A stretch of 35,220 bases of DNA from VAXT01 sp964591295 (GTDB lineage: Bacteria > Actinomycetota > Thermoleophilia > Gaiellales > Gaiellaceae). Where the stretch lies: NCBI GenBank assembly GCA_964591295.1, contig CAZQAG010000019.1, positions 1-35,220 on the forward strand, read 5' to 3'. Below are positions 8,492 through 15,795 of the stretch, in pieces. Under the pieces are notes generated by a model. That model saw only the letters and a program-made list of their open reading frames with translations, was not told the origin of the DNA and made no database searches. Every line of letters starts with the position of its first letter. Positions within the stretch are counted from its first letter, which is position 1. The position numbers and the translations under genes are program-made.

Positions 8492-8650
8492 TTACGCCTT
8501 CTCGTCGTCGCGGCGCTCTTCGCCGGAACGGCGGTCCTTGCCCGACCTGCGATCGTCTCGTTTGGCGGCTTCACGCTTCTTGCGCCGCTCCTCGGCCGCT
8601 TTGCGCCTGTCCTCGCCCGATCGCCGCTCGGGACCAGTGTGGCCTGCCAT
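8492..8650 (-). CDS. 52-residue Arg/Glu-rich protein with RRSG repeats
   Basis: A small frame just downstream of tag on the same strand, 33 bp behind its stop. It encodes 52 residues, extremely rich in Arg, Glu, Asp and Lys. It repeats an RRSG(E/K)(D/E)RR unit: ERRSGEDRR (8-16), DRRSGKDRR (33-41) and RRSGEERR overlapping it (40-47), with a helical KAAEERRKKREAAKR stretch between. The start is ATG at 8650, with ATG at 8662 as a 4-residue longer option; neither has a clear ribosome site. The regular repeat argues for real coding. Function is unknown; a nucleic-acid or membrane-surface contact role would be a guess. Confidence 0.55.
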   Translation of the reverse strand: MAGHTGPERRSGEDRRKAAEERRKKREAAKRDDRRSGKDRRSGEERRDDEKA

Positions 8651-8683
8651 AGGGGCGATCATGACGCCCGCGCAGGCTGGAAG

Positions 8684-9241
8684 CTAGGTCCGCGTCAAGT
8701 CTGCGTAGCGGAAGCAGCCGACGACGTGGTCGTTGACGAGGCCGGTTGCCTGCATGAACGCGTAACAGACCGTAGGCCCGACGAAGCGGAATCCTCGTTT
8801 CTTCAGGTCCTTGCTCATCGCCTTCGACTCGGCGGTCTCTGGCGGGATATTCCTGATCGAGCGCCATCGGTTCACGATGGGCTCGCCCTCGACGAAGCTC
8901 CACAGGTACGCATCGAGGCTTTCGAGCTCGAGCACTCGCTGGGCGTTCACAACGGTGGATTCGACCTTCAGTCGGTTGCGCACGATGCCCGGATCGGCGA
9001 GCAGGCGCTCGACGTCCTTCTTGGTGAAGCGCGCGACCTGCTCAGCGTCGAAGTCCTTGAACGCCTTGCGGTAGCCCTCGCGCTTGCGCAGGATCGTGGA
9101 CCAGGACAGCCCCGCCTGGGCACCCTCGAGCGTGAGCATCTCGAACAGGTGCCGCTCGTCGTGCGAGGGCACTCCCCACTCCTCGTCGTGGTAGGCAAGG
9201 TACGCGGGGTCGGACTCAGGGACCCACCCGCAGCGCTTCAC
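8684..9241 (-). CDS. tag: DNA-3-methyladenine glycosylase I
   Basis: 185 residues, close to the 187 of E. coli Tag. It removes 3-methyladenine from alkylated DNA in base excision repair. The zinc-snap ligands match the family: C4 (RCGW), H18 (YHDEEWG), H172 and C176 (NDHVVGC). Catalytic E39 lies in LTLEGAQAGLSW. The GTG at 9241 is chosen because it yields the canonical xxRCGW start and overlaps the ileS stop as GTGA, which implies translational coupling. A longer upstream frame is only antisense-like sequence within ileS. Confidence 0.96.
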   Translation of the reverse strand: MKRCGWVPESDPAYLAYHDEEWGVPSHDERHLFEMLTLEGAQAGLSWSTILRKREGYRKAFKDFDAEQVARFTKKDVERLLADPGIVRNRLKVESTVVNAQRVLELESLDAYLWSFVEGEPIVNRWRSIRNIPPETAESKAMSKDLKKRGFRFVGPTVCYAFMQATGLVNDHVVGCFRYADLTRT

Positions 9242-12200
9242 GCCTTGACGATCTCCGGCTTGCCGGAACCGCCGTCGGTTCGGATCTCGACGGCGAGGAC
9301 TTCCTCCTTGATCCAGTCGGCATGCGCAAGCAGGTCGGACGCGGCTGCCGGCAGCGTGACGACGATCCGGTCGGTCAGCTCGAAGCCCGCTTCCTTTCGC
9401 ATCGAGTTCAGCTCGTGAATCAGGTCGAGCACGCGGCCCTCGAGCTCGAGCTCGGCGTCGAGAGCGGTGTCGAGCGCGACGGTGATGCCGTCGGCGCTCG
9501 CAACGGCCCAGCCTTCCTTGCCGGTCAACTCGACGAGCACCTCCTCGGACGAGAGGTCGTGGCCCGCGGCCCGGAAGCCGCCACCAAGAAGCTCTTCGAA
9601 CTGACCGGACTCGAGCGCCGCGCGGACCGCACCCAGCTCCTTGCCGAGCTTCGGGCCGAGCAGAGGCAGATTCGGCTTCACGCGGAGCTCCGTCGCCTCG
9701 ACCTCCCCGAGCTCGACGTCCTTCACGCGGAGCTCGTCGCGGATCTCGTCCACGTGGCTCGCAGCCAGCGGGGCACCCTCGACCACTAGCCGGCGAAGCG
9801 GCTGCCGCAGCTTGAGACCGGACACCGACCGCGCCTGGCGGCCGAGGTCGACGACACGGCGTGTCGCCGCTACCTCGGCGAGGAGCTGCTCGTCCCGCTC
9901 GCCTGCCTCCTCCCAGCGAACGAGGAACACGGACTCGGGAGCATCGTCTGCGCGAAGAATCCGCCACAGGTGCTCGGCGAGGAACGGCATCACGGGGGCG
10001 ATCACGACGATCGCGCGTACTACCGCGCTCCAGAGCGTCTCCAGAGCCGCCGCGTCCCCGTTCCAGAACCGTCTCCGCGACCGGCGGATGTACCAGTTGG
10101 AGAGGTCGTCGACGAAGCGCTCGAACGCGACAACGACATCGGGCGTCCAGTAGCGCTCGTACGCGTCGGTGGCCTCCGCAACGAGCTGCTCAGTGCGCGA
10201 GAGAAGCCACCGGTCGATCGGCTCGAAGTCGCGAGCCTCGCCGGTCTGCCAGTCTGCTTCGGCGACATTGGCGTAGTCAACGAAGAACTTCACGGAGTTC
10301 CAGAGCGTGAGAAGCCGCCGCTTGATCTCGTGCGCCGGCCCGTAGCCGAAGTTGACGTTCTGACCTGGGTTCTGCTCGCAAAACATCCAGCGCATGACGT
10401 CTGCCCCCATGCGCTCGATCGCCTCGTTGGCCTCGATCGCGTTGCCCGTCGACTTGTGCATCTCGCGCCCGGTCTCGTCGCGGACGCGCTCGTACGCGAG
10501 CACGCGCTCGTACGGCGCGCGCCCCTCGAGCGTGACCGACATAAACGACATCGAGTAGAACCAGAGCCGGATCTGCTCGCGGCTCTCCGAGATCCACTCG
10601 GCCGGGAACCACTGCTCCCAGTAGGCATGGTCGGGGAGGTCGGCGCCAGACACGCCCTTCGAGGCGCCTGTCGCGTACCCGCCGGGAATCCACTCCGGGT
10701 TTTGCCAGCCAAGGGTCGAGAACGGGACGATGCCCGCGTCCAGCCAGGCGTCTCCGACCTCGGGGATCCGCCGAACGTCCTTGTCGCAGGTCTCGCAGCT
10801 GATCGGGACCTCGTCGATCCAGGGCCGGTGGAGCTCCTGGAGCTGATCGAGACCCCCGGTTGCCCTCTCCTCGAGTTCGGCCCGGGAGCCGACGACGTTC
10901 AGCTGCCCGCACTCGCACGGATAGATCGGTAGCGGCAGCCCGAAGTAACGCTTGCGCGAGATGTTCCAGTCGCCCATGTTGCGCAGCCAGTCGTCCATCC
11001 GCTTCGAGTAGAAGGACGGCGTCCACTCGACCGTTGCGTTCGCGTCAAGGAGCGGCTGCCTGATCTCGTCTGCCGAGATGAACCAGTCGTCGACGACACG
11101 AAAGACGAGCGGCGTCTTGCAGCGCCAGCAGATCGGGTAGCGATGCGTGATCCGACCGGCCTCGACGAGCAGCTCGCGCTCGCGCAGGTCTTCGATCGCG
11201 ATGTCCTCCACCTCGTCGGTCGAAAATCCCTCGAGCGCGCCGAACCCGGGCAGCATCTTGCCCGACTCATCAATCGGAACGATCACGGGCAAGCCGTGCT
11301 CGCGCGACAGCTCGAAGTCCTCGGCACCGCACCCGGGCGCGATGTGAACGATGCCGGTGCCCTCCGTGAGCGAGACTTCGTCCCAGGCGATAACGCGGTG
11401 GACAATGCCTTCCTGCGCCGGCAGGGCGTCGAACGGCCCCTGATAATGAAGTCCGACGAGCTCCTCGCCTTTGACGACGCTCTCGTAATCCTGATCCTCA
11501 CCCGTCAGCGACCATCCGCCCTGGCGCAGACCGTATTCCGCGTCAGGCTTCACAGCGGCCGCCACGTTGGCCGGCAGCGTCCACGGCGTCGTCGTCCAAA
11601 CGATGAGCGACTCGCCGTCGCGCTCCTTCAGCGGTAAACGAACGTACAGCGATGGGTGCTCGAGCTCTACGTAGTTCTCTTCGCCGGCCTGCTCGTGCTG
11701 CGAGAGCGACGTGCCGCAGCGCGGGCACCACTGCGTCGAGCGGTGCCCCTTGTACAGCCACCCGCGCTCGTGCGTGGCCTTCAGGAAGCGCCAGATGTAC
11801 TCGATGTTCGTGTCCGAGAACGTGTAGTAGTCGTTGTCCCAGTCCATCCAGCGCCCCAGCCGCCGGTCCTGGTCGGTGATGACCTCGGCGAACTCGGCGA
11901 CGCGCTCCTTGCAACGCTCCGCGAACTCGGCGATGCCGTACTCCTCGATGTCCCGCTTCGAGTTCAGGCCGAGTGCCTTCTCGACCTCGACCTCGACCCA
12001 GAGCCCCTGGCAGTCGAACCCGTTCTGGTAGCGCTGGTCGAAGCCGCGCAGCGCCTTGTAGCGCTGGAAGACGTCCTTCAGCGTGCGGCCCCACGCGTGG
12101 TGAACGCCCATCGGATTGTTCGCGGTGATCGGCCCGTCGAGAAAGCTGAAGCGCTGCTCGCCGCGGTTCTGTTCGCGCAGCTTCTCGAAGACCCCCTCAC

Positions 12201-12273
12201 GCTCCCACCAGTCGAGGATCTCGAGCTCGAGAGCAGAGTGGTCGGGGACGGCTGGGAAGGGCTCGAACGCCAT
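9238..12273 (-). CDS. ileS: Isoleucine--tRNA ligase
   Basis: 1011 residues. A class I synthetase charging tRNA-Ile. The HIGH-equivalent sits in NNPMGVHHAWGRTLKD (about residues 52-67) and the KMSKS-equivalent is EMHKSTGN. The editing (CP1) domain contains WTTTPWTLPANVA. The C-terminal part carries the anticodon-binding helices. These signatures resemble the eukaryal-like type-2 IleRS, a group that includes mupirocin-resistant enzymes. The start is ATG at 12273. The roughly 110-bp leader contains no TGGTACC-like T-box, so T-box control is not supported. It is first in the ileS-tag-small ORF run. Confidence 0.97.
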   Translation of the reverse strand: MAFEPFPAVPDHSALELEILDWWEREGVFEKLREQNRGEQRFSFLDGPITANNPMGVHHAWGRTLKDVFQRYKALRGFDQRYQNGFDCQGLWVEVEVEKALGLNSKRDIEEYGIAEFAERCKERVAEFAEVITDQDRRLGRWMDWDNDYYTFSDTNIEYIWRFLKATHERGWLYKGHRSTQWCPRCGTSLSQHEQAGEENYVELEHPSLYVRLPLKERDGESLIVWTTTPWTLPANVAAAVKPDAEYGLRQGGWSLTGEDQDYESVVKGEELVGLHYQGPFDALPAQEGIVHRVIAWDEVSLTEGTGIVHIAPGCGAEDFELSREHGLPVIVPIDESGKMLPGFGALEGFSTDEVEDIAIEDLRERELLVEAGRITHRYPICWRCKTPLVFRVVDDWFISADEIRQPLLDANATVEWTPSFYSKRMDDWLRNMGDWNISRKRYFGLPLPIYPCECGQLNVVGSRAELEERATGGLDQLQELHRPWIDEVPISCETCDKDVRRIPEVGDAWLDAGIVPFSTLGWQNPEWIPGGYATGASKGVSGADLPDHAYWEQWFPAEWISESREQIRLWFYSMSFMSVTLEGRAPYERVLAYERVRDETGREMHKSTGNAIEANEAIERMGADVMRWMFCEQNPGQNVNFGYGPAHEIKRRLLTLWNSVKFFVDYANVAEADWQTGEARDFEPIDRWLLSRTEQLVAEATDAYERYWTPDVVVAFERFVDDLSNWYIRRSRRRFWNGDAAALETLWSAVVRAIVVIAPVMPFLAEHLWRILRADDAPESVFLVRWEEAGERDEQLLAEVAATRRVVDLGRQARSVSGLKLRQPLRRLVVEGAPLAASHVDEIRDELRVKDVELGEVEATELRVKPNLPLLGPKLGKELGAVRAALESGQFEELLGGGFRAAGHDLSSEEVLVELTGKEGWAVASADGITVALDTALDAELELEGRVLDLIHELNSMRKEAGFELTDRIVVTLPAAASDLLAHADWIKEEVLAVEIRTDGGSGKPEIVKA

Positions 12274-12386
12274 GCAGCGATTCTACGAGCCGTTTGGAAT
12301 GCCGGATGGCAGGGCGCCGTTAGATGCTGTAGGTAAGTTTTTCGCGCGCCGGGTATCACTAGTTGGAAATCGAAGAAAGGATCCGA

Positions 12387-12737
12387 ATGTCGACTGCTGT
12401 GACCGAGTCCACCTTTGACCAGGAAGTCCTCTCGAGCGACAAGCCCGTGATCGTCGACTTCTGGGCTGAGTGGTGTGGGCCCTGCCACGCGGTCTCCCCC
12501 GTCCTCGACAAGATCGCCGAGGAGCGCGCCGGCGAGCTCAAGCTCGTCAAGGTCAACATCGACGAGGAGCAAGCGCTTGCGGAGCGCTACGGGATCGCGT
12601 CGATCCCGACGATCGTCCTGTTCAAGGACGGCGAGCCGGCCGCAGCCGCGATCGGCGCTCAGCCGAAGGGCGCTATCGAGAAACAACTTGGCCTGGGTGA
12701 GGCCGACCCCAGCAGCAACGGCACCGAGCCTTCCTAA
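12387..12737 (+). CDS. trxA: Thioredoxin
   Basis: 116 residues with a single thioredoxin fold. The redox centre is W29-C30-G31-P32-C33 and the cis-proline is P74 in SIPT. It is a general cytoplasmic disulfide reductase. ATG at 12387 is chosen over a TTG at 12363 because GAAAGGAT stands at ribosome-site distance before it. The last ten or so residues (EADPSSNGTEPS) form a flexible tail beyond the usual fold. The last 22 codons recur downstream at 12822-12890. Confidence 0.95.
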   Translation: MSTAVTESTFDQEVLSSDKPVIVDFWAEWCGPCHAVSPVLDKIAEERAGELKLVKVNIDEEQALAERYGIASIPTIVLFKDGEPAAAAIGAQPKGAIEKQLGLGEADPSSNGTEPS

Positions 12738-12750
12738 GCCCCTAGTCGCG

Positions 12751-12824
12751 CCCTTCGGAAAGACGGTCGCGCGGGCAAAGCCCGCCCGACCTCTATGGTC
12801 GGCGCCGCAAGCGTCGCCTTAGGT
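12751..12824 (+). repeat. Dispersed hairpin element, copy 1
   Basis: A roughly 74-bp non-coding element between trxA and its duplicated tail. It begins with CCCTTCGG, contains the hairpin GCGGGC-AAA-GCCCGC (12771-12785), and ends with CCGCAAGCG...GCCTTAGGT. A second copy with the same order of blocks lies at 22649-22725. It looks like a REP-type or small non-autonomous element. Confidence 0.6.
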
Positions 12825-12890
12825 GCGATCGAGAAGCAGCTCGGCCTCGGCGAGGCCGACCCCAGTAGCAACGGCACCGAGCCTTCTTAG
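12822..12890 (+). pseudogene. Duplicated 3' end of a trxA gene
   Basis: Translating 12822-12887 gives GAIEKQLGLGEADPSSNGTEPS minus nothing: the 22 residues match trxA residues 95-116 exactly, followed by a stop. Ten codons differ from trxA (including the stop, TAG versus TAA), every one at a synonymous third position. The homology starts abruptly after the dispersed element. There is no start codon or upstream thioredoxin sequence, so it is a remnant. The lack of amino-acid change suggests that it diverged while part of an intact second trxA. Its stop interlocks with that of the convergent DUF2231 gene. Confidence 0.85.
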
Positions 12891-13402
12891 TTTTCCGCCT
12901 CCTCCTTCTCGGGAGACGGAATCGGCGAGACGGCACTTGCCGCGGGCTCGTCCACGAGGTTGAGCACCCGCATTCCGTGGACGAAGACGATCGCGCCGCC
13001 GAGCCAACCGCCTACCGCCAGCACGAGGAAGCCGGCGAGCGTCAGGACGAGCGAGCCGCCGCTGACGACGCCGTCCACGTAGTCGGCGTGACCCGCGCCG
13101 GCCGCGATCGCGAACAGGATCGTCGCCGACAGCATGACCGCCAGGTGGGCGGTCGCCGTCCGCCAGAGAGGCGTCCCGCGCGAGATGTCGAGCCAGTCGG
13201 CGAAGCCCGTGAGCGCGGTCGGGCCGGTCACGGCCAGCCCGGCGATCAAGCCCAGCCACCACGCGGTTGCAGTGTTGTGCTCGCTGACTCCGAGCTTCGA
13301 GAGGACGGCCATGGCCGTCGCGAACGTGTAGGCCCCGATGGTGATGTCAGTGAGGGACGGGTGCAACGGGTGGCCCGGAAAGCCCTTGAGTAGGAACTTC
13401 AT
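12887..13402 (-). CDS. DUF2231 membrane protein
   Basis: 171 residues with four hydrophobic segments (about 20-40, 48-66, 82-102 and 112-140). The opening GHPLHPSLTDITIGAY and the FADWLDISRGTP stretch are DUF2231 hallmarks. The family is often found near redox or heme-like proteins, with no assigned activity. The ATG at 13402 has a strong AGGAGG at -8, and the start lies 5 bp behind the stop of the upstream TenA-like gene, so the two form an operon. Confidence 0.9.
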   Translation of the reverse strand: MKFLLKGFPGHPLHPSLTDITIGAYTFATAMAVLSKLGVSEHNTATAWWLGLIAGLAVTGPTALTGFADWLDISRGTPLWRTATAHLAVMLSATILFAIAAGAGHADYVDGVVSGGSLVLTLAGFLVLAVGGWLGGAIVFVHGMRVLNLVDEPAASAVSPIPSPEKEEAEN

Positions 13403-13406
13403 CCCG

Positions 13407-14000
13407 CTACCTCCTGGCTTCGACTCCGTCGAGGAGAGCCCAGTTGCCCTTCAGCGCCGCCTCGGCCTGCTCGACCAGGCGATCGGTGTCCGCCTCGGTC
13501 GCCTCCGACTCGAGGACGCGGCGCGACTCGGCAGCGTGCTCGTGGTCGAGGTCCGAGTGGAGCGCGAAGTACTTCGCGCCCGGCTCGTGGTCTGCAACTC
13601 CGTAGTGATCGCGGAGGCCGTCGAGCTTCGCCCTGGAGACGGCGGGCTGACCCGCCTCGATCGCGTACATCACCGCGAGCGCCTCGAGCCGGTCACCCGG
13701 AGCGGTCCAGGCCACCACGCACTCGGCTGTCTCGGAGGAGGGCTCCCTTGAAAGGTCAGCATCGAAGGCTGCGGCGAACTCGTCCCACAGCGCGACGTGA
13801 TCGGCTTCCTCCTGCGCGTGCTCGGCGTTGCCGCTCTTGGAGGCGGTCTCCGCGAGCGCGACGACGGCGTGCCTGTACTCGCCCGCGTAGTGGGCGAGCT
13901 CATCGCGGCGTAGCTCGCCGCAGCTCCACCGGCGATAGAAGGGATGCTCGAGCAGGTTCCACCTCTCGCGGACGGCATCGAGTCTCTCGATCAGTTCCAC
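13407..14000 (-). CDS. Heme-oxygenase-fold (TenA/PqqC/CADD-like) iron enzyme
   Basis: 197 residues, all-helical. N-terminal LEHPFYRRWSCGEL and LAHYAGEYRHAV are typical of iron-containing redox enzymes of the HDO superfamily. Likely metal ligands are H68, E115, and H148-x3-D152-x2-H155, the last matching the spacing of H174/D178/H181 in Chlamydia CADD. The first ligand glutamate is harder to place (E60, E64 or E65). Members oxidise small substrates or modify themselves; the substrate is unknown. The GTG at 14000 has AAAGGAG upstream. It is operon partner of the DUF2231 gene. Confidence 0.8.
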   Translation of the reverse strand: MELIERLDAVRERWNLLEHPFYRRWSCGELRRDELAHYAGEYRHAVVALAETASKSGNAEHAQEEADHVALWDEFAAAFDADLSREPSSETAECVVAWTAPGDRLEALAVMYAIEAGQPAVSRAKLDGLRDHYGVADHEPGAKYFALHSDLDHEHAAESRRVLESEATEADTDRLVEQAEAALKGNWALLDGVEARR

Positions 14001-14062
14001 CTGGGCTCCTTTCGTGGCTGAGCATCGGTTTGCGATGCGTGGCTATTGGCGATGCTAACGCG

Positions 14063-14857
14063 ATGGGCGGCTTCCTCGTCATCAACCCGCGGTCCGGAAG
14101 CGGAGAACCGACTGCGGAGGAGCTCCGCGACGAAGCTCAGTCGCTCGGAATCGAGACGCACCTGCTCGGGCAGAACGACGATCCCGGCGAGATCGCTCAG
14201 GCAGCGCCCGATGGCCCGCTCGGGATGGCGGGTGGCGATGGCTCGCTGGCAACCGTGGCCCAGGTCGCCATCGATCGCGACCTGCCGTTCGTCGTCGTGC
14301 CGTTCGGAACCCGGAATCACTTCGCCCGCGACATCGGGCTCGATCGAGACAATCCGCTAGCCGCTCTCGGGGCTTTCGAGGGCCGCGAGCAGCGTGTCGA
14401 CGTGGGCCGAGTGAACGACCGCCTCTTTCTGAACAACGTCTCCCTCGGCGTCTATGCCCGACTCGTCCACCGCCGTGAGGGACACCGCCGACAGCGCGAT
14501 GCGTTCGCGCGCCTTCGGGCACTGGGCCTTCTCCTACGCCGTCCTGGGTCCCTAGGCGTGACCATCGAGGGCCGCCCAGCCCACGCGAGAGTCGTGCTCG
14601 TCGCGAACAACGACTACGAGCTCGACCTCTTCTCGATTGGCGAGCGCGATCGCGTCGACGAGGGCAACCTTCACCTTTACGTCGCCCACGGCTGGCTTCC
14701 CCGTACCTGGGAGGAGCAAAGCGCAGAGACGTTCACGATCGACGCGCGCGCGGGCCGGCTGCGGTCGGCCATCGACGGCGAGCCCGAGGAGCTCGAGACC
14801 CCGCTCCGGTTCGAGATCGAGCCTGGCGCGCTACGGGTTCTCGTCCCGCCAGGCTGA
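14063..14857 (+). CDS. Diacylglycerol-kinase-family lipid kinase
   Basis: 264 residues with the DAGK catalytic fold. FLVINPRSGSG at the N-terminus, the nucleotide-binding AGGDGSLATV (about 56-65) and PFGTRNHFARDIGL (80-93) are visible, and the C-terminal beta domain ends in RFEIEPGALRVLVPPG. Members phosphorylate diacylglycerol, sphingoid bases or related lipids at the membrane. The ATG at 14063 gives the canonical N-terminus; GTG at 14039 would add eight residues. The last 27 bp overlap the convergent NUDIX gene. Confidence 0.88.
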   Translation: MGGFLVINPRSGSGEPTAEELRDEAQSLGIETHLLGQNDDPGEIAQAAPDGPLGMAGGDGSLATVAQVAIDRDLPFVVVPFGTRNHFARDIGLDRDNPLAALGAFEGREQRVDVGRVNDRLFLNNVSLGVYARLVHRREGHRRQRDAFARLRALGLLLRRPGSLGVTIEGRPAHARVVLVANNDYELDLFSIGERDRVDEGNLHLYVAHGWLPRTWEEQSAETFTIDARAGRLRSAIDGEPEELETPLRFEIEPGALRVLVPPG

Positions 14858-15343
14858 AATGACTTCACGGGTGTGCGGGAATGCGAGCTCCTCGTCCGGG
14901 ACCTGGTCAGGTGCGAACCAGCGGAGCTCCGCGACGTCATCGGCGGGCTCCGGAGTCCCTTCGACGATGCGAGTGGACCAGTAGAGGTTCAGCGTCACCT
15001 GGGCCGAGCCGTCTCCGCCATAGCGGTCTAGCCACACTCCCAGGAACTCCAGCGGCTCCACCTCGACGCCCGCTTCTTCCTTCAGCTCGCGGCGGATGCA
15101 TTCGAGTGGATGCTCCTCCTCGTCCAGAAACCCGCCCGGGAAGTCCCACATGCCCTTGAAGGGATCGACGCCCCGACGCGAGAGCAACAGGCGCCCCTCC
15201 TCGTCGACGCAGACCGCGCTCGCCGTCGGCTTCGAGCTCGCGTAGTCGACGAAGCCGCACTCGGGGCACTCTGCCTTTCCCTGGTCGACCTCGATCTCCG
15301 CGGCGCAGCGGGGACAGTGCTTCCACTGGTCGAGCTCGCCCAC
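14831..15343 (-). CDS. NUDIX hydrolase with N-terminal zinc ribbon
   Basis: 170 residues. A four-cysteine zinc ribbon (C10, C13, C26, C29) precedes a NUDIX domain with an exact Nudix box: G71-x5-E77-x7-R85-E86-x2-E89-E90-x-G92. This layout resembles NudC-like or ADP-ribose/NAD pyrophosphatases, but the substrate is uncertain. The GTG at 15343 is chosen; a far longer upstream frame runs antisense to the cNMP gene. The start is 18 bp from that of the divergent cNMP-binding gene, so the two promoters must overlap or one lies inside the opposite gene. Confidence 0.9.
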   Translation of the reverse strand: MGELDQWKHCPRCAAEIEVDQGKAECPECGFVDYASSKPTASAVCVDEEGRLLLSRRGVDPFKGMWDFPGGFLDEEEHPLECIRRELKEEAGVEVEPLEFLGVWLDRYGGDGSAQVTLNLYWSTRIVEGTPEPADDVAELRWFAPDQVPDEELAFPHTREVISAWRDENP

Positions 15344-15361
15344 GTCGGCACAATAGTGGCC

Positions 15362-15745
15362 ATGCGGTTCTCCCCGGCCACCGTCACCGAGCTCACCCGG
15401 GTCGGGCTCTTCCAGCAGCTCGCCGGCGAGGTGCTGACGAAGCTCGCGAAGAAGATGGAGCGGGAGGAGATCTCGGCCGGCAGCCCGATCATGTTCGAAG
15501 GCGAGCGGGGCGATCGGTTCTACGTCGTCCTCAAGGGACTGCTCGCGGTGAACAGCGACGCCCTCGGCCCGCGGCGAATGCTGCGGCCAGGCGATTACTT
15601 CGGCGAGGTCTCGCTCGCGATGAACGTGCCACGGACCGCCTCGGTGACCGCGCTCACCCCCACGACGCTCGCCAGCTGCGACAAGGCGACCTTCGACGAG
15701 TTCGTGCGGCCGCTGTTCGCCGACGACGACCCCTCCGAGGGTTGA
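15362..15745 (+). CDS. Cyclic-nucleotide-binding domain protein
   Basis: 127 residues, one stand-alone cNMP-binding beta-barrel with no HTH or channel domain. The phosphate-binding cassette F80-G81-E82...P90-R91-T92-A93-S94-V95 keeps both the ribose-contacting Glu and the phosphate-contacting Arg, so cyclic nucleotide binding is likely. It probably acts as a sensor subunit through protein contacts. ATG at 15362; GTG at 15356 is an alternative. Confidence 0.88.
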   Translation: MRFSPATVTELTRVGLFQQLAGEVLTKLAKKMEREEISAGSPIMFEGERGDRFYVVLKGLLAVNSDALGPRRMLRPGDYFGEVSLAMNVPRTASVTALTPTTLASCDKATFDEFVRPLFADDDPSEG

Positions 15746-15767
15746 GTTAGACCAGGCTTTTTCCGAT

Positions 15768-15795
15768 GAAGACAGCGGGGTCCCCTGTTGTCTTC
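15768..15795 (+). promoter_or_regulatory. Hairpin covering the DUF1800 start codon
   Basis: GAAGACAGCGGGG (15768-15780) pairs with the bases 15783-15795 through 13 pairs, two of them G-U. The TTG start at 15788 lies within the 3' arm. No T run follows, so a simple terminator is less likely than a translation-limiting hairpin. Confidence 0.4.

Noticed and set aside
9970..10932. 320-codon plus-strand frame inside ileS
   Set aside because: Antisense of conserved synthetase sequence, with no recognisable fold.
12274..12386. T-box or other riboswitch before ileS
   Set aside because: The leader is only about 110 bp to the divergent trxA start and has no TGGTACC-like antiterminator core or codon-bearing specifier loop that I can find.
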